Assembly: GCA_934351445.1 (NCBI GenBank)
Contig: CAKRIZ010000001.1
Location: forward strand, 248,001 to 312,000
From: an uncultured Eubacterium sp.
GTDB lineage: Bacteria; Bacillota; Clostridia; Lachnospirales; Lachnospiraceae
Length of the DNA stretch: 64,000 nucleotides
Direction: 5' to 3'
In this document: piece by piece, positions 28,112 through 37,126 of the stretch
How the letters are laid out: each line of letters opens with the position of its first letter
Numbering within the stretch: the first letter of the stretch is position 1
Made by a program: the position numbers and the translations under genes
The notes under the pieces: generated by a model
Told to the model about the DNA's origin: nothing
What the model saw: the letters and a program-made list of their open reading frames with translations, nothing else
The model's database searches: none

Positions 28112-29653
28112 TTACTTTTTGATGAGTAATGACTTTCCTGTCATCTCCGCAGGCTGCTCCAGATCCATGATCTGAAGTAACGTCGGCGCGATATCTGCAA
28201 GACATCCGCCCTCGCGCAGCGTATAGGCATCATCGTAGTTTACAAGAATAAACGGAACCGGATTGGTCGTATGTGCGGTATGCGGCTTTCCGGTTTCGTA
28301 ATCAATCATCTTCTCGGCATTTCCATGGTCTGCACAGATAAACATTGCGCCGTCTACATCCTTGACTGCCTGTACTGCATCGCCTACAAGCTGGTCTACA
28401 CGCTCCACAGCCTTTACTGCTGCCTCGATCACACCGGTATGACCTACCATATCCGGGTTTGCAAAGTTGATAATGATCACATCATATTTATCTGATTTGA
28501 TCGCCTCTACCAGATCCATGCCGACCTCAGGGGCACTCATCTCTGGCTTGAGATCATAGGTAGCGACTTCCTTCGGCGAATTGACGAGGATACGTGCCTC
28601 ATCGACATTCGGCTCCTCCACACCACCGTTGAAGAAGAATGTCACGTGTGCATACTTCTCTGTCTCAGCGAGACGAAGCTGCTTTTTGCCACACTTTGCA
28701 AGATATTCACCCAATGTATTTTTTACAGACTCCTTCTCAAATGCAATCAGCTTATTCGGGATCGTCTCATCATAATCCTTGAAGCATACATAGGTCAGAT
28801 GTAAGAACGAACGCTCGAACCCTGTAAACTGATCATCGCAGAATGCTCTGGTGATCTCACGTGCGCGATCCGGACGGAAGTTAAAGAAGATCACAGAATC
28901 TCCGTCTTTTACAAGTGAGACCGGCTTACCGTCTTTTACAATAACAGTCGGTAATACAAACTCATCCGTTACATCGTTTGCATAAGAATCAGCCATTGCC
29001 TGAACGGCATCCTCTGCCTGCACACCTTCACCGGTTGTCAGTGATTTGTACGCTTTCTCCACGCGATCCCAGTTGTTATCACGATCCATTGCATAATAAC
29101 GTCCGGATAATGACGCAATCTGGCCCACACCGATCTCATCCATCTTCTCCTGTAATGCAACCACATAATCTTTTCCGGATGCCGGAGGTGTATCTCTGCC
29201 GTCTAAAAATGCATGTACATAGACGTTCTCCAGACCGTTTTTCTTACACATTTCAAGCAGACCATACAGATGTGTATTATGGCTGTGCACACCACCGTCT
29301 GATAACAATCCCCATAAATGGAGGTCAGAATTGTTCTTTTTACAGTTCTCAATAGCCTGTAATAATACTTTATTTTCGAAGAAATCACCGTCCTCGATCG
29401 CCTTGGTGATACGGGTCAGATCCTGATAAATGATCCGTCCGGCACCGATATTCATATGTCCGACCTCTGAGTTACCCATCTGTCCATCGGGCAGACCGAC
29501 TGCCAGACCAGACGCATTACCCTTTACAAACGGGCACTCCTTCATCAGCTTGTCCATCACCGGTGTATTTGCCATAGCGATCGCATTGCCAACCGGATTG
29601 TCATTTAAGCCATATCCATCCAGCACCATTAAAACTACAGGTTTCTTACTCAT
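28112..29653 (-). CDS. gpmI: 2,3-bisphosphoglycerate-independent phosphoglycerate mutase
   Basis: 513 residues of the alkaline phosphatase superfamily; converts 3-phosphoglycerate to 2-phosphoglycerate using two Mn2+ ions. Metal ligand D12 in VLDGYG, phosphoserine nucleophile S62 in GQMGNSEVGHMNIG, and C-terminal ligands in FICADHGNAEKM and PHTAHTTNPVPF. Not clustered with gap-pgk-tpiA 7 kb away, and transcribed alone. Confidence 0.96.
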   Translation of the reverse strand: MSKKPVVLMVLDGYGLNDNPVGNAIAMANTPVMDKLMKECPFVKGNASGLAVGLPDGQMGNSEVGHMNIGAGRIIYQDLTRITKAIEDGDFFENKVLLQAIENCKKNNSDLHLWGLLSDGGVHSHNTHLYGLLEMCKKNGLENVYVHAFLDGRDTPPASGKDYVVALQEKMDEIGVGQIASLSGRYYAMDRDNNWDRVEKAYKSLTTGEGVQAEDAVQAMADSYANDVTDEFVLPTVIVKDGKPVSLVKDGDSVIFFNFRPDRAREITRAFCDDQFTGFERSFLHLTYVCFKDYDETIPNKLIAFEKESVKNTLGEYLAKCGKKQLRLAETEKYAHVTFFFNGGVEEPNVDEARILVNSPKEVATYDLKPEMSAPEVGMDLVEAIKSDKYDVIIINFANPDMVGHTGVIEAAVKAVERVDQLVGDAVQAVKDVDGAMFICADHGNAEKMIDYETGKPHTAHTTNPVPFILVNYDDAYTLREGGCLADIAPTLLQIMDLEQPAEMTGKSLLIKK

Positions 29654-29698
29654 GTTTTTTTCCTCTTTTCTTTCTACATTTTCTATAATGTTGATTTA

Positions 29699-31165
29699 TC
29701 ATTCATTTTTTGTAACATATCCATCCGCATCAATACTGACGCCATCCGATAAATACTGTTCAAATGTGATAATTCGCTGCTTTTCCGTCTCATCCGTCTC
29801 AAGATAGGTCTGGCGGTTTTCCTGAACACACGGAACAAACCGAAAACCGAGTGCACCGTCTGCACCGATAATCACCTGCGCAATCGCCGTATCTTTTTTC
29901 TTGACACCATCTGTCGGCGTACTGCCAAACCAGAAATTACCCAGACTGTAGATCACCGGCACATCTCCGACATACGATATTCCCTGCAGACAATGCGTAT
30001 GCCCGCCAATGACCGCATCTGCACCTGCCTGTGCAAACTTGACTGCCAGTTCCGTTTGATCCGCCTCATAATAATTCGTGCCTTCGGTTCCCCAATGGAC
30101 GAATGCAATCACATAATCGCTCTGCGCCTTCGCGTGGGCAATAACTTCCAGATATTTATCAGGATTTAATGTCTTTAACACACCCGGAGTCGTATCGGTC
30201 GCCTCTTTTGTATAGTTATAAGTACGCTCAATCTGCGTCGCCGCAACGAATGCGATCTTGCGCCCGTTCGCCACAAAATACCAGGGGCGTTTGGCCTCAT
30301 CCAGATTGTTTCCGGCACCGACATTTGGTATTCCTGCCTGATCTAATGTCTCGATCGTATCTGTCAATGCATCCAGACCATAATCACACACATGATTATT
30401 GGCAATCCCTACAATATCTACACCGAGTTCTTTCAAAATAGACACATTCGCCGGATCGGAGCGGAACGTATATGCTTTTCCCTCCAAAGGCTCACCCCGG
30501 GTACTGAATGTACACTCATTGTTGATCATGAGTATATCGGACTCAGCCATTAATTCCCGCACATCATTACTCAACGCTGCGGCAAGACCGTTCTGTTTCA
30601 AATATTGCATCGTACCAGTCCGGTCATCAAAATTCATATCACCGGCAAAACTGAGTACCGTCTGTTGTGGTGAATTGCATGCCTGCCTCGTCACACGTTT
30701 TAATTGATCCTGATGTATACCTACCTGCTCACAATAGTCGAGCCATAACACATGCAGCGTGTTACCCGATACGCGATACCACACATCGTTATCTTCTGAG
30801 ACAGCTGCCTGTGCGACCTCATCCAGTACATCTTCGCCATATTTTGCACGGAACCAGAGCAAAAACGACTCATTGATCGGATAATGTTTCAGAAAATCAG
30901 TATTCACCGACAGGATCTCGTCCATCACAGTACCGAGTGCATCCGGCTGATTGATTTGTTGATCTGTCTCTGCCGGCTGTTTTTCCCCCTCCGAGGGAGC
31001 TTCCTGATGGCTGTCCACCTGTTTTTCATCTTCTGGCACGGCTGCCTGTGTACTTACCGCAGGCTGCTCGCTCAAATCATCCGACCGGCTGCTGCAACCA
31101 CACAAAGCGCCTGCAACTGCCATGATACATATAAAAAGGAGTATTCCATGATCCCTTTTTTTCAT
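29699..31165 (-). CDS. CapA-family lipoprotein (PGA_cap metallophosphatase-like)
   Basis: 488 residues. Lipoprotein signal with lipobox near AGALCGCSS, an acidic low-complexity linker (to about residue 75), an unassigned segment (80-165), then a CapA/PGA_cap domain: LSFAGDMNFDD, INNECTFSTRG, IVGIANNHVCDYG, FVHWGTEG, VIGGHTHCLQG. The family resembles metallophosphatases and includes poly-gamma-glutamate capsule proteins. No capB/capC neighbours, so a poly-glutamate role is not supported here. Confidence 0.88.
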   Translation of the reverse strand: MKKRDHGILLFICIMAVAGALCGCSSRSDDLSEQPAVSTQAAVPEDEKQVDSHQEAPSEGEKQPAETDQQINQPDALGTVMDEILSVNTDFLKHYPINESFLLWFRAKYGEDVLDEVAQAAVSEDNDVWYRVSGNTLHVLWLDYCEQVGIHQDQLKRVTRQACNSPQQTVLSFAGDMNFDDRTGTMQYLKQNGLAAALSNDVRELMAESDILMINNECTFSTRGEPLEGKAYTFRSDPANVSILKELGVDIVGIANNHVCDYGLDALTDTIETLDQAGIPNVGAGNNLDEAKRPWYFVANGRKIAFVAATQIERTYNYTKEATDTTPGVLKTLNPDKYLEVIAHAKAQSDYVIAFVHWGTEGTNYYEADQTELAVKFAQAGADAVIGGHTHCLQGISYVGDVPVIYSLGNFWFGSTPTDGVKKKDTAIAQVIIGADGALGFRFVPCVQENRQTYLETDETEKQRIITFEQYLSDGVSIDADGYVTKNE

Positions 31166-31216
31166 TCGTGACTAACTCCTAACTATTCCCTGATTGACAT
31201 ACGACGTCATTATAAT

Positions 31217-31903
31217 CTATTTTTCAACATTTCGCAACAGATCATTCAAAAAGTCTGCTGCCGTATCCGCATGTGCCGGATTGTAGGAAATCGCGATCAC
31301 CGCATGCTGCGTATACTCCGTATCCGGGAACCCCCCGATATCACAGAGCCGTATTGCACATGCCATCGGTTCTGGCTGTTCATCCTCATAATCATCATAA
31401 CGCTGCTCCACTACAACGAGCCGGTCTGTCCATTCCTCAGGCACAACCGATGTCAGATCCATAAAATAACCACTTTCTGCAAACTCATCAAATTCTTCCT
31501 CCGGCATAACTACCAGATCCTCACTGCCGCTCTGCATCCTGACATAAAAGGCCATCCCTGCCTGCGACATTGCGCCGCCTCCGCTTGATACAGTACCTAC
31601 CACCGTATCGGTCAAAACAGCCTGTTCCTCCGGAATATCATGCGCCTCCGCATAATCCTGTAAATGCTGCTGCATCCCGATATCACTGTCACAGTCTACC
31701 ACTGCCACAGACAACAAAGGTTTTTTCGTATGTGTCATGGAATAAACCATCGAGATGAAAAAAGCAGCCGCAAGAATCACAACCAATACTGGAACCTTCC
31801 AGTAATCCCATAAATAACTTCTCTTTTGTGCAGGCGTCATATCGCGGAACGGTATCTCGTCCTTTGAGCGCTCCCGCGGCTGTCTGTCTGTATGTTTTTT
31901 CAT
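31217..31903 (-). CDS. Single-pass membrane protein of unknown function
   Basis: 228 residues: a charged N-terminus (residues 1-35), one membrane helix (VPVLVVILAAAFFISMVYSM) and an acidic extracytoplasmic domain (about 60-228), including VVMPEEEFDEFAESGYFMDL and TQHAVIAISYNPAHADTAAD. The outer part vaguely resembles a solute-binding fold, but I do not assign a family. Upstream a TATAAT (31924-31929) or a TTGACA-17-AATACT pair could serve as promoter. Confidence 0.7.
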   Translation of the reverse strand: MKKHTDRQPRERSKDEIPFRDMTPAQKRSYLWDYWKVPVLVVILAAAFFISMVYSMTHTKKPLLSVAVVDCDSDIGMQQHLQDYAEAHDIPEEQAVLTDTVVGTVSSGGGAMSQAGMAFYVRMQSGSEDLVVMPEEEFDEFAESGYFMDLTSVVPEEWTDRLVVVEQRYDDYEDEQPEPMACAIRLCDIGGFPDTEYTQHAVIAISYNPAHADTAADFLNDLLRNVEK

Positions 31904-31995
31904 AAATATGTGTCACTTTCTTTATTATAGTTTCACCAAAAACCGATTTCACGCTTTTAGTATTTCCTATTTCATGTAAATTGTCAACCGGTTTT

Positions 31996-32022
31996 AAAAA
32001 AGAATCCTGCTCGCAGGATTCT
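31996..32022 (-). terminator. Terminator of the PadR-PspC operon
   Basis: A 10-bp stem (AGAATCCTGC/GCAGGATTCT) followed by TTTTTAAAA on the minus strand. It lies beyond the 134-bp repeat copy that follows the PspC gene. Confidence 0.8.
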
Positions 32023-32026
32023 CTTT

Positions 32027-32160
32027 GTTACTGTTCACTCGTACCTCGTTCCAGTAACGGATTTTGCCGATGCTTCGCATTCCAGATCGGCAAAATCTGC
32101 TACCACCACTGTATCATACGGCATTTTCAGTTCAGAAAATGCCTGCCTGTGAACAGTAAC
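32027..32160. repeat. 134-bp inverted-repeat element, copy 2
   Basis: Same length and, by my reading, same 134 bases as 721-854, in the same orientation, with the 12-bp terminal inverted repeats intact. It occupies the 3' end of the operon between the PspC stop (70 bp away) and the terminator (4 bp away). It fills much of the 327-bp gap 31904-32230, which otherwise holds the terminator and a putative promoter for the gene at 31217. Confidence 0.85.
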
Positions 32161-32230
32161 TTCTCTTTCTATTGTTTTATAATATTTTCTCTTTTCGTAT
32201 TTTTTGTTTGCTCATTTAGATTTTTGCCGC

Positions 32231-32422
32231 CTATTCTGTTTTCGCCGGAATAATGATCGCTGCCACAATATATGCGAGCACGCCCGATCCGCCCAGACAG
32301 CAGAAGATCACCCACAGCAGCCGGATCACGACCGGATCAATATTAAAATACTCTCCGATACCTCCGCACACACCACATAATACACGATTGTCATCTGATT
32401 TCATCAGTCTCTTAGTTTCCAT
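32231..32422 (-). CDS. PspC-domain small membrane protein
   Basis: 63 residues forming one PspC domain: LMKSDDNRVLCGVCGGIGEY, then FNIDPVVIRLLWVIF and a second hydrophobic stretch ending AAIIIPAKTE. PspC-type proteins respond to envelope stress. AGGAGG precedes the ATG. Last gene of the PadR-DUF1700 cluster. Confidence 0.9.
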   Translation of the reverse strand: METKRLMKSDDNRVLCGVCGGIGEYFNIDPVVIRLLWVIFCCLGGSGVLAYIVAAIIIPAKTE

Positions 32423-32518
32423 AATAATATCCTCCTGATATAATATCTCCTAAAGTGTTGTTTTTGCCTGTTTTACGCACATTGAACCGACACCGCACTT
32501 TCACGGTCACATTGCCGT

Positions 32519-32788
32519 TCAGTTTACAGTTTTTAATCTGCATGGAACCGAACAGACACCATCTGACGACTCCGTCCACGCAGCAGCCGTATCCGCATCG
32601 TCCACCTGATAAGATCCCGATCCACAAAACGGCCACGGTGACAATAGCTTCCAGTTTCCGACAGAAATACTGGCATCACCGAGAGTTCCTCCGAGTGCAA
32701 TGCCTGCGATCGCAACACCGCCACCGATCAGTACACAGATCAGGGAGATCAAAAGCAGATGTTTCATCATTGCATTGATCTTATCCAT
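32519..32788 (-). CDS. Small membrane protein, possibly a shortened DUF4097-type gene
   Basis: 89 residues from ATG 32788, which has AGGAGG upstream. One N-terminal membrane helix (HLLLISLICVLIGGGVAIAG) is followed by about 55 residues rich in Ser, Asp and Cys. In PadR-DUF1700-PspC clusters a longer DUF4097 beta-solenoid protein usually stands here. After this frame stops, another frame stays open to the PspC ribosome binding site (SMQIKNCKLNGNVTVKVR), which looks like a DUF4097 remnant. So a deletion or frameshift in a former longer gene is likely (inference). Confidence 0.5.
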   Translation of the reverse strand: MDKINAMMKHLLLISLICVLIGGGVAIAGIALGGTLGDASISVGNWKLLSPWPFCGSGSYQVDDADTAAAWTESSDGVCSVPCRLKTVN

Positions 32789-33461
32789 TGACACCTACCT
32801 CCTTTCTCTTATTCGCAGGCTTTCGTCTGCCGTTATGAAACAGATTCGATACCGCACGCAACAGCCACGGTACAAACTTACCAAACAATAACAGCATGAG
32901 CACCGCACACAGACATCCTAATGCCACGAGCAGCATACCTACACCAAATGTCATCAATCCACTCGCAAAGCCTCCGGTCGCAAACCGCACGATTCCTACA
33001 ATCGCTGCAATCACACCACCGATAATGCCAACGACCGCGATCGCTGCGATCGCAATACTCACACCGAGCACCGTAAGTACCGCAGCTAAGATCAGTCCAA
33101 ACGCCGTACCAGCTACACCGATCCAGAGCGGAAATGTAAACACGGCAACTAAGATAATGAGTATCCATTTGCTTCTCGCATCACCCTGACGCTTTGCTGT
33201 GCGTTTACCTTCTTCCACACCAGCTCCCCGCATCTGCGGCGGCTGATCTACGGTCCCGGTCTCTGTGTCTGTATCAAGCCCCTCCCGGATGCTGGCAGCA
33301 ACCTTCTCGGGAGTACCAAGTTCCTCAATAATCGAGACCTCATCCTCCGACCCTGCATCATTAAAATACTCTCTGTAATAAGCGATCGCTTCCTCCCGCT
33401 CCTCCTGCGGCAGATCGAGCAACAACTGTTCCAGTTGAAATAAAAATTGCTCCTTTGTCAT
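32781..33461 (-). CDS. DUF1700 (HAAS-domain) membrane protein
   Basis: 226 residues. The N-terminal HAAS/DUF1700 helical domain (MTKEQFLFQLEQLLLDLPQE, EAIAYYREYFNDAG, LGTPEKVAASIREG) is followed by a polar linker and several membrane helices (residues about 100-205). It is usually paired with a PadR regulator. The start overlaps the PadR stop (ATGA), so translation is coupled; GGAGGAG precedes it. Confidence 0.88.
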   Translation of the reverse strand: MTKEQFLFQLEQLLLDLPQEEREEAIAYYREYFNDAGSEDEVSIIEELGTPEKVAASIREGLDTDTETGTVDQPPQMRGAGVEEGKRTAKRQGDARSKWILIILVAVFTFPLWIGVAGTAFGLILAAVLTVLGVSIAIAAIAVVGIIGGVIAAIVGIVRFATGGFASGLMTFGVGMLLVALGCLCAVLMLLLFGKFVPWLLRAVSNLFHNGRRKPANKRKEVGVNG

Positions 33462-33781
33462 ACAAACTCCTCCCCTGCAAACAATGCAGTTATCTTCCTC
33501 GAATAATCCATCCACTCACTCCGGTATAACTGCAGCTGAGCCATACCTGCTGCCGTGATCTTATAGTATCTGCGGTTTCTGCCTGCGCATTCCCTATCAT
33601 AGATTTCCAGACAATCATCCTTTTGCAGTCTCCGCAGCACCGGATATAACGTGGATTCCGACACATCGATTGTCTGACGCACATCCTGTGTGATCTTATA
33701 TCCATAGGTTCCTTCTTCTTCCTTGGATACGACTGCCAGCACAATCGCGTCAAGCAGTGCCGCTCCTGTATTAAAGACCAT
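33458..33781 (-). CDS. PadR-family transcriptional regulator
   Basis: 107 residues with a winged helix: LLDAIVLAVVSKEEEGTYGY, ESTLYPVLRRLQKDDCLEIY, GRNRRYYKITAAGMAQL. This is the short PadR subfamily 2, which often autoregulates and represses a neighbouring membrane-protein gene. First gene of the cluster; AT-rich DNA upstream (33782-33860) must hold its promoter. Confidence 0.92.
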   Translation of the reverse strand: MVFNTGAALLDAIVLAVVSKEEEGTYGYKITQDVRQTIDVSESTLYPVLRRLQKDDCLEIYDRECAGRNRRYYKITAAGMAQLQLYRSEWMDYSRKITALFAGEEFV

Positions 33782-33943
33782 TCCATCACTCCCTGCTCTT
33801 ACACTTGTATTTGTATAATACTGTTTTACATTTAATACTATATGCTATATAATATTATTTGTCAATAGATATTATAAAAATAACCCTGAACATCACTCAT
33901 ATGACATCCAGGGTTCTCACATATTACTTTTTCATACACAATA

Positions 33944-35254
33944 TCATTCGTCAAAAATGCTCACGATCTCGCCATCCAGAATACGGTTCGTATTTTTCAC
34001 TGCACAGAAGTTGCCGCACATACTACAGGTATCTTCCTTTTCCGGTGCAGCCTCCTCCCGGTAGCGTCTCGCCTTTTCAGGATCCATTGCAAGCGCAAAC
34101 ATGGCTTCCCAATCCAGCTTTTTGCGTGCCTCGCTCATCTTGTAATCCCAGTCGGCTGCCCCTGGAACTCCCTTTGCGATATCTGCGGCGTGTGCCGCGA
34201 TCTTTGCTGCTATAATGCCTTCCTTCACATCATCTGCATTCGGCAGGCGCAGATGCTCTGCCGGTGTCACATAACAGAGGAATGCTGCGCCGCTCGCTGC
34301 CGCGATCGCGCCTCCAATCGCAGAAGTAATATGATCATATCCCGGTGCTACATCTGTCACCAATGGTCCTAACACATAAAACGGCGCACCATGACACAGT
34401 GTCTTCTGAATCTCCATATTGGCTGCGATCTGATTCATCGGCATATGTCCCGGTCCCTCGATCATGACCTGGACATCATGCTCCCATGCACGTTTCGTCA
34501 ATTCTCCGAGTGTGATCAGTTCCTCGATCTGCGCCGTATCTGTCGCATCCGCAATACATCCGGGTCTGCATGCATCGCCGAGACTCATTGTGATGTCATA
34601 TTCCTGACAGATATCAAGTATCTCATCATAATGCTCATAAAATGGATTCTCCTGCCCGGTCATCTCCATCCATGCGAACATAATCGATCCACCTCTGGAA
34701 ACGATGTTCATCAGACGCTTATTATTCTTAAAACGTGCGGCTGTTGCACGATTCATGCCACAGTGGATCGTCATAAAATCGACGCCATCCTCCGCATGCA
34801 TTTTTACAATATCCAGCCATTCCTGTGACGTGATCTGTCCGAGCGGCTTGTGATAATAGACAACTGCATCATAGATCGGTACGGTTCCGATCATAGCCGG
34901 AGATGTCTCTGTCAGCTTTCTTCGGAATGTTCTCGTATCTCCGTAAGAACTCAGATCCATGATCGCCTCCGCTCCCATGTCTATCGCTGCGCGTACTTTT
35001 TCATACTCCATGTCCACGTCCTTCCAGTCGCGTGATACGCCCAGATTGACATTGATCTTTGTTGTCAATTTTGCACCCACTCCACTCGGACTGAGTGCCT
35101 TGTGATTTTTGTTGCATGGAATGATCACCTCGCCTTTTGCGACCAGTTCCCGGATCGTCTCCGGTGCCAGATGCTCTTTTTCTGCTACAATCTCCATCTG
35201 TGAAGTGATGATACCCTGACGTGCGGCATTCATCTGTGTTGTGTACTCTGCCAT
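33944..35254 (-). CDS. thiC: Phosphomethylpyrimidine synthase
   Basis: A 436-residue radical-SAM enzyme that rearranges aminoimidazole ribotide to hydroxymethylpyrimidine phosphate for thiamine. The C-terminal cluster motif [11 protein letters not shown] gives the CxxCxxxxC that binds 4Fe-4S. Other blocks: [45 protein letters not shown]. The start at 35254 follows AAGGAGG; upstream in-frame starts lie in the riboswitch terminator. Controlled by a TPP riboswitch. Confidence 0.97.
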   Translation of the reverse strand: MAEYTTQMNAARQGIITSQMEIVAEKEHLAPETIRELVAKGEVIIPCNKNHKALSPSGVGAKLTTKINVNLGVSRDWKDVDMEYEKVRAAIDMGAEAIMDLSSYGDTRTFRRKLTETSPAMIGTVPIYDAVVYYHKPLGQITSQEWLDIVKMHAEDGVDFMTIHCGMNRATAARFKNNKRLMNIVSRGGSIMFAWMEMTGQENPFYEHYDEILDICQEYDITMSLGDACRPGCIADATDTAQIEELITLGELTKRAWEHDVQVMIEGPGHMPMNQIAANMEIQKTLCHGAPFYVLGPLVTDVAPGYDHITSAIGGAIAAASGAAFLCYVTPAEHLRLPNADDVKEGIIAAKIAAHAADIAKGVPGAADWDYKMSEARKKLDWEAMFALAMDPEKARRYREEAAPEKEDTCSMCGNFCAVKNTNRILDGEIVSIFDE

Positions 35255-35340
35255 ATGTAATTCCTCCTTTTTGTGTATCACCTGATCGCCATCCTGATTA
35301 CCATCTATGCAACAAAGCCAAGTGAATGTACAACGGAGCG

Positions 35341-35373
35341 TTTTATGTGATAGGAATTTCCTATCACATAAAA
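35341..35373. repeat. 33-bp palindrome repeat, copy 2
   Basis: Identical to 23172-23204 and likewise preceded by CGGAGC. It lies in the thiC leader; its end supplies the T-run (on the minus strand) of the riboswitch terminator. Confidence 0.85.
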
Positions 35374-35411
35374 AAGCTGTGTTGCAGGGTGAATCCACTC
35401 TACAACACAGC
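35370..35411 (-). terminator. Riboswitch-controlled terminator in the thiC leader
   Basis: Stem GCTGTGTTG/CAACACAGC (18-nt loop), then six T on the minus strand. It stands 30 nt after the TPP aptamer and 115 nt before the thiC ATG, as expected for transcription attenuation. Confidence 0.85.
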
Positions 35412-35440
35412 CTATCTCACGAGTCTGCCATAAGTCTCTA

Positions 35441-35530
35441 TCATCCCTACGTTGGCATTATCCAAATCAGGTTTATGGGTTAAAGCGATCCAGCTTACTC
35501 TCAGCCTGCTCTCTGCAAGCTCCCCATGTT
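35441..35530 (-). ncRNA. TPP riboswitch (THI element)
   Basis: The minus strand carries the conserved TPP aptamer core: CTGAGAGTAAGCTGG, then ACCTGATTTGGATAATGCC and AACGTAGGGA. With TPP bound it should favour the terminator at 35370-35411 and switch thiC off. Confidence 0.95.
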
Positions 35531-35567
35531 TTTATGATTCCGCAGCCGGATGAACCGACTGCTGTTG

Positions 35568-35978
35568 TTATCCTACCATAAACCCTTCTAAATCGCAAGA
35601 AAAATCAAGCGTCTGCCCTGCAATATTATTTTTTAACAAAAATTTAGATATTGTATTCATTATTTTTGCATACAGATACTGCTTATTCAATTTCTTTTTA
35701 TGGTATTCCAGATCCGTTCCACGCGTATGCTCCTCTAACACATGCGTAAAATATCTCTCCCAGCTCAGATATCTGGCGATTGTCTTTAGTAACGCAATGT
35801 CGGTGATTTTTCGTTTTCCACGCTCTTTTTCTCTTCTTGCCTGACGCTGCTCAATATCTTTTACAATAACGGTGTTGTAGATTCCTTCCAAATACTGATC
35901 TATTTTTTCGTCCGTGCGGTTCATTACTGCCACATACGGAATTCCACCAGTTTTCATAAACACTGCAAAATCTTGCAA
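35568..35978 (-). pseudogene. Remnant of a DUF4143-type AAA ATPase gene
   Basis: 136 residues. The segment GGIPYVAVMNRTDEKIDQYL and YNTVIVKDIEQRQARRE through DIALLKTIARYLS matches the middle of AAA ATPases with DUF4143, which are normally about 400 residues. The ATP-binding part is absent and the last 65 residues do not fit the family. The thiC promoter lies in the 3' end of this frame. I read it as a decayed and rearranged gene. Confidence 0.6.
35570..35598 (-). promoter_or_regulatory. Predicted thiC promoter
   Basis: -35 TTGCGA (35593-35598), 17-bp spacer, -10 TAGGAT (35570-35575), about 40 bp before the aptamer. Confidence 0.55.
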
Positions 35979-36220
35979 TGCGCATGGGAGTGACGAGATC
36001 CGGGGTCAATGCCTGGGAAATGGGCATTTCGAAACCTAGCCTAGATAATCTGATAACCCTCAGCAGAATCTTTCACACGACAACCGATTATCTGCTGGGT
36101 ATAGAAAATGAAGATATCATCATTATCAACAATTTTTCAATGGAGGAAAAGGAACTGGTGACACGCTTGGTTCGTTATATAGAAAATACGCGGAATATGG
36201 ATACCGACCAAAAAAAATAA
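35978..36220 (+). pseudogene. Truncated XRE-family helix-turn-helix gene
   Basis: 80 residues starting in the middle of an HTH_3 domain: RMGVTRSGVNAWEMGISKPS is the recognition helix part, followed by a typical DYLLGIE end and a short acidic tail. The first two helices are missing; upstream in frame only LQNLA remains after a stop codon. It overlaps the ATPase remnant by one base head to head. Probably a non-functional gene piece left by a deletion. Confidence 0.7.
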
Positions 36221-36245
36221 GAGACTTGCGTCTCTTATTTTTTTT
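36210..36245. terminator. Bidirectional terminator after tpiA and the truncated HTH gene
   Basis: Perfect 16-bp stem with TTGC loop; arms are A8-TAAGAGAC and GTCTCTTA-T8, so both strands end in T8. It serves the gap-pgk-tpiA run. Confidence 0.9.
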
Positions 36246-36254
36246 GATAGAAAA

Positions 36255-37001
36255 TTAGTAGTTTACAATCTTTCCGAAGTCTGCCTTTAAGCTTGCTCCG
36301 CCTACCAGACCACCATCGATGTCAGGCTGAGCAAACAACTCCGCTGCATTTCCTGCATTTACAGATCCACCGTACTGGATGCGTACTGCATCTGCGGTAG
36401 CTGCATCATACATCTCTGCAACACAATCACGGATACCCTTACATACTTCCTGTGCCTGCTCTGTAGTAGCAGTCTTGCCAGTTCCGATCGCCCAGATCGG
36501 CTCATATGCGATAACCATGCTCTTTACCTGATCTGCTGTGATTCCAGCGAGATCAGACTTGATCTGCAGACGGATCCAATCCATAGTCACACCCATCTCT
36601 CTCTGCTCTAATGTCTCTCCGCAGCACAGGATCGGTGTCAGACCTGCCTCGAATGCCTTCTTTACTTTCTTGTTCAGTAATACGTCATCCTCTTTGAAGT
36701 AGTCACGACGCTCTGAGTGTCCGATGATGACATACTTTACTCCGGCATCTACTAACATTGCTGCTGAGATCTCTCCGGTGTATGCACCCTTCTCCTCAAA
36801 ATACATGTTCTCGGCACCTACTGCTACGTTGGTTCCTTTTACTGCCTCTACGACAGGTACGATATCGATTGCGGGTACGCAATATACGACATCTACGCTG
36901 TCTGATTTTACGAGATCCTTCAGATCTGCACATAATTTTACTGCCTCACTGGGAGTCATGTTCATCTTCCAGTTTCCGGCTACGATTTTACGTCTTGCCA
37001 T
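36255..37001 (-). CDS. tpiA: Triosephosphate isomerase
   Basis: 248 residues, the standard length. Active-site residues: K12 in GNWKMN, H95 in IGHSERR, E167 in [12 protein letters not shown]. Phosphate loop [12 protein letters not shown]. The ATG at 37001 follows GGAGG; the one 15 bp upstream overlaps that site. It follows pgk after a 125-bp structured spacer. Confidence 0.97.
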   Translation of the reverse strand: MARRKIVAGNWKMNMTPSEAVKLCADLKDLVKSDSVDVVYCVPAIDIVPVVEAVKGTNVAVGAENMYFEEKGAYTGEISAAMLVDAGVKYVIIGHSERRDYFKEDDVLLNKKVKKAFEAGLTPILCCGETLEQREMGVTMDWIRLQIKSDLAGITADQVKSMVIAYEPIWAIGTGKTATTEQAQEVCKGIRDCVAEMYDAATADAVRIQYGGSVNAGNAAELFAQPDIDGGLVGGASLKADFGKIVNY

Positions 37002-37126
37002 TTTATTTTCCTCCAATTTTCTAAAGTAGTTCGATTCACTAGGCTCGAAAATACCTCGCCAAGTTCCTTCGAACTAAGTTCGCACTAACCTCATCCATCG
37101 CATTCTGCTCGGATTCGCTAAGTGCT
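37002..37126 (-). other. Structured non-coding spacer between pgk and tpiA
   Basis: Unusually long for an operon otherwise tightly packed. It has small hairpins (AGTTCGAAGGAACT; TTCGA with TCGAA across 11 nt) and two diverged copies of GATTCRCTARG. No promoter or gene was recognised. It may be an mRNA processing or stability element, or an old repeat. Confidence 0.4.

Noticed and set aside
29699..31165. Poly-gamma-glutamate capsule synthesis
   Set aside because: Only a CapA-like lipoprotein is present; capB and capC partners are absent.
36210..36245. Long A/T hairpin considered as an attachment site
   Set aside because: It is a standard bidirectional terminator placed between convergent gene ends.
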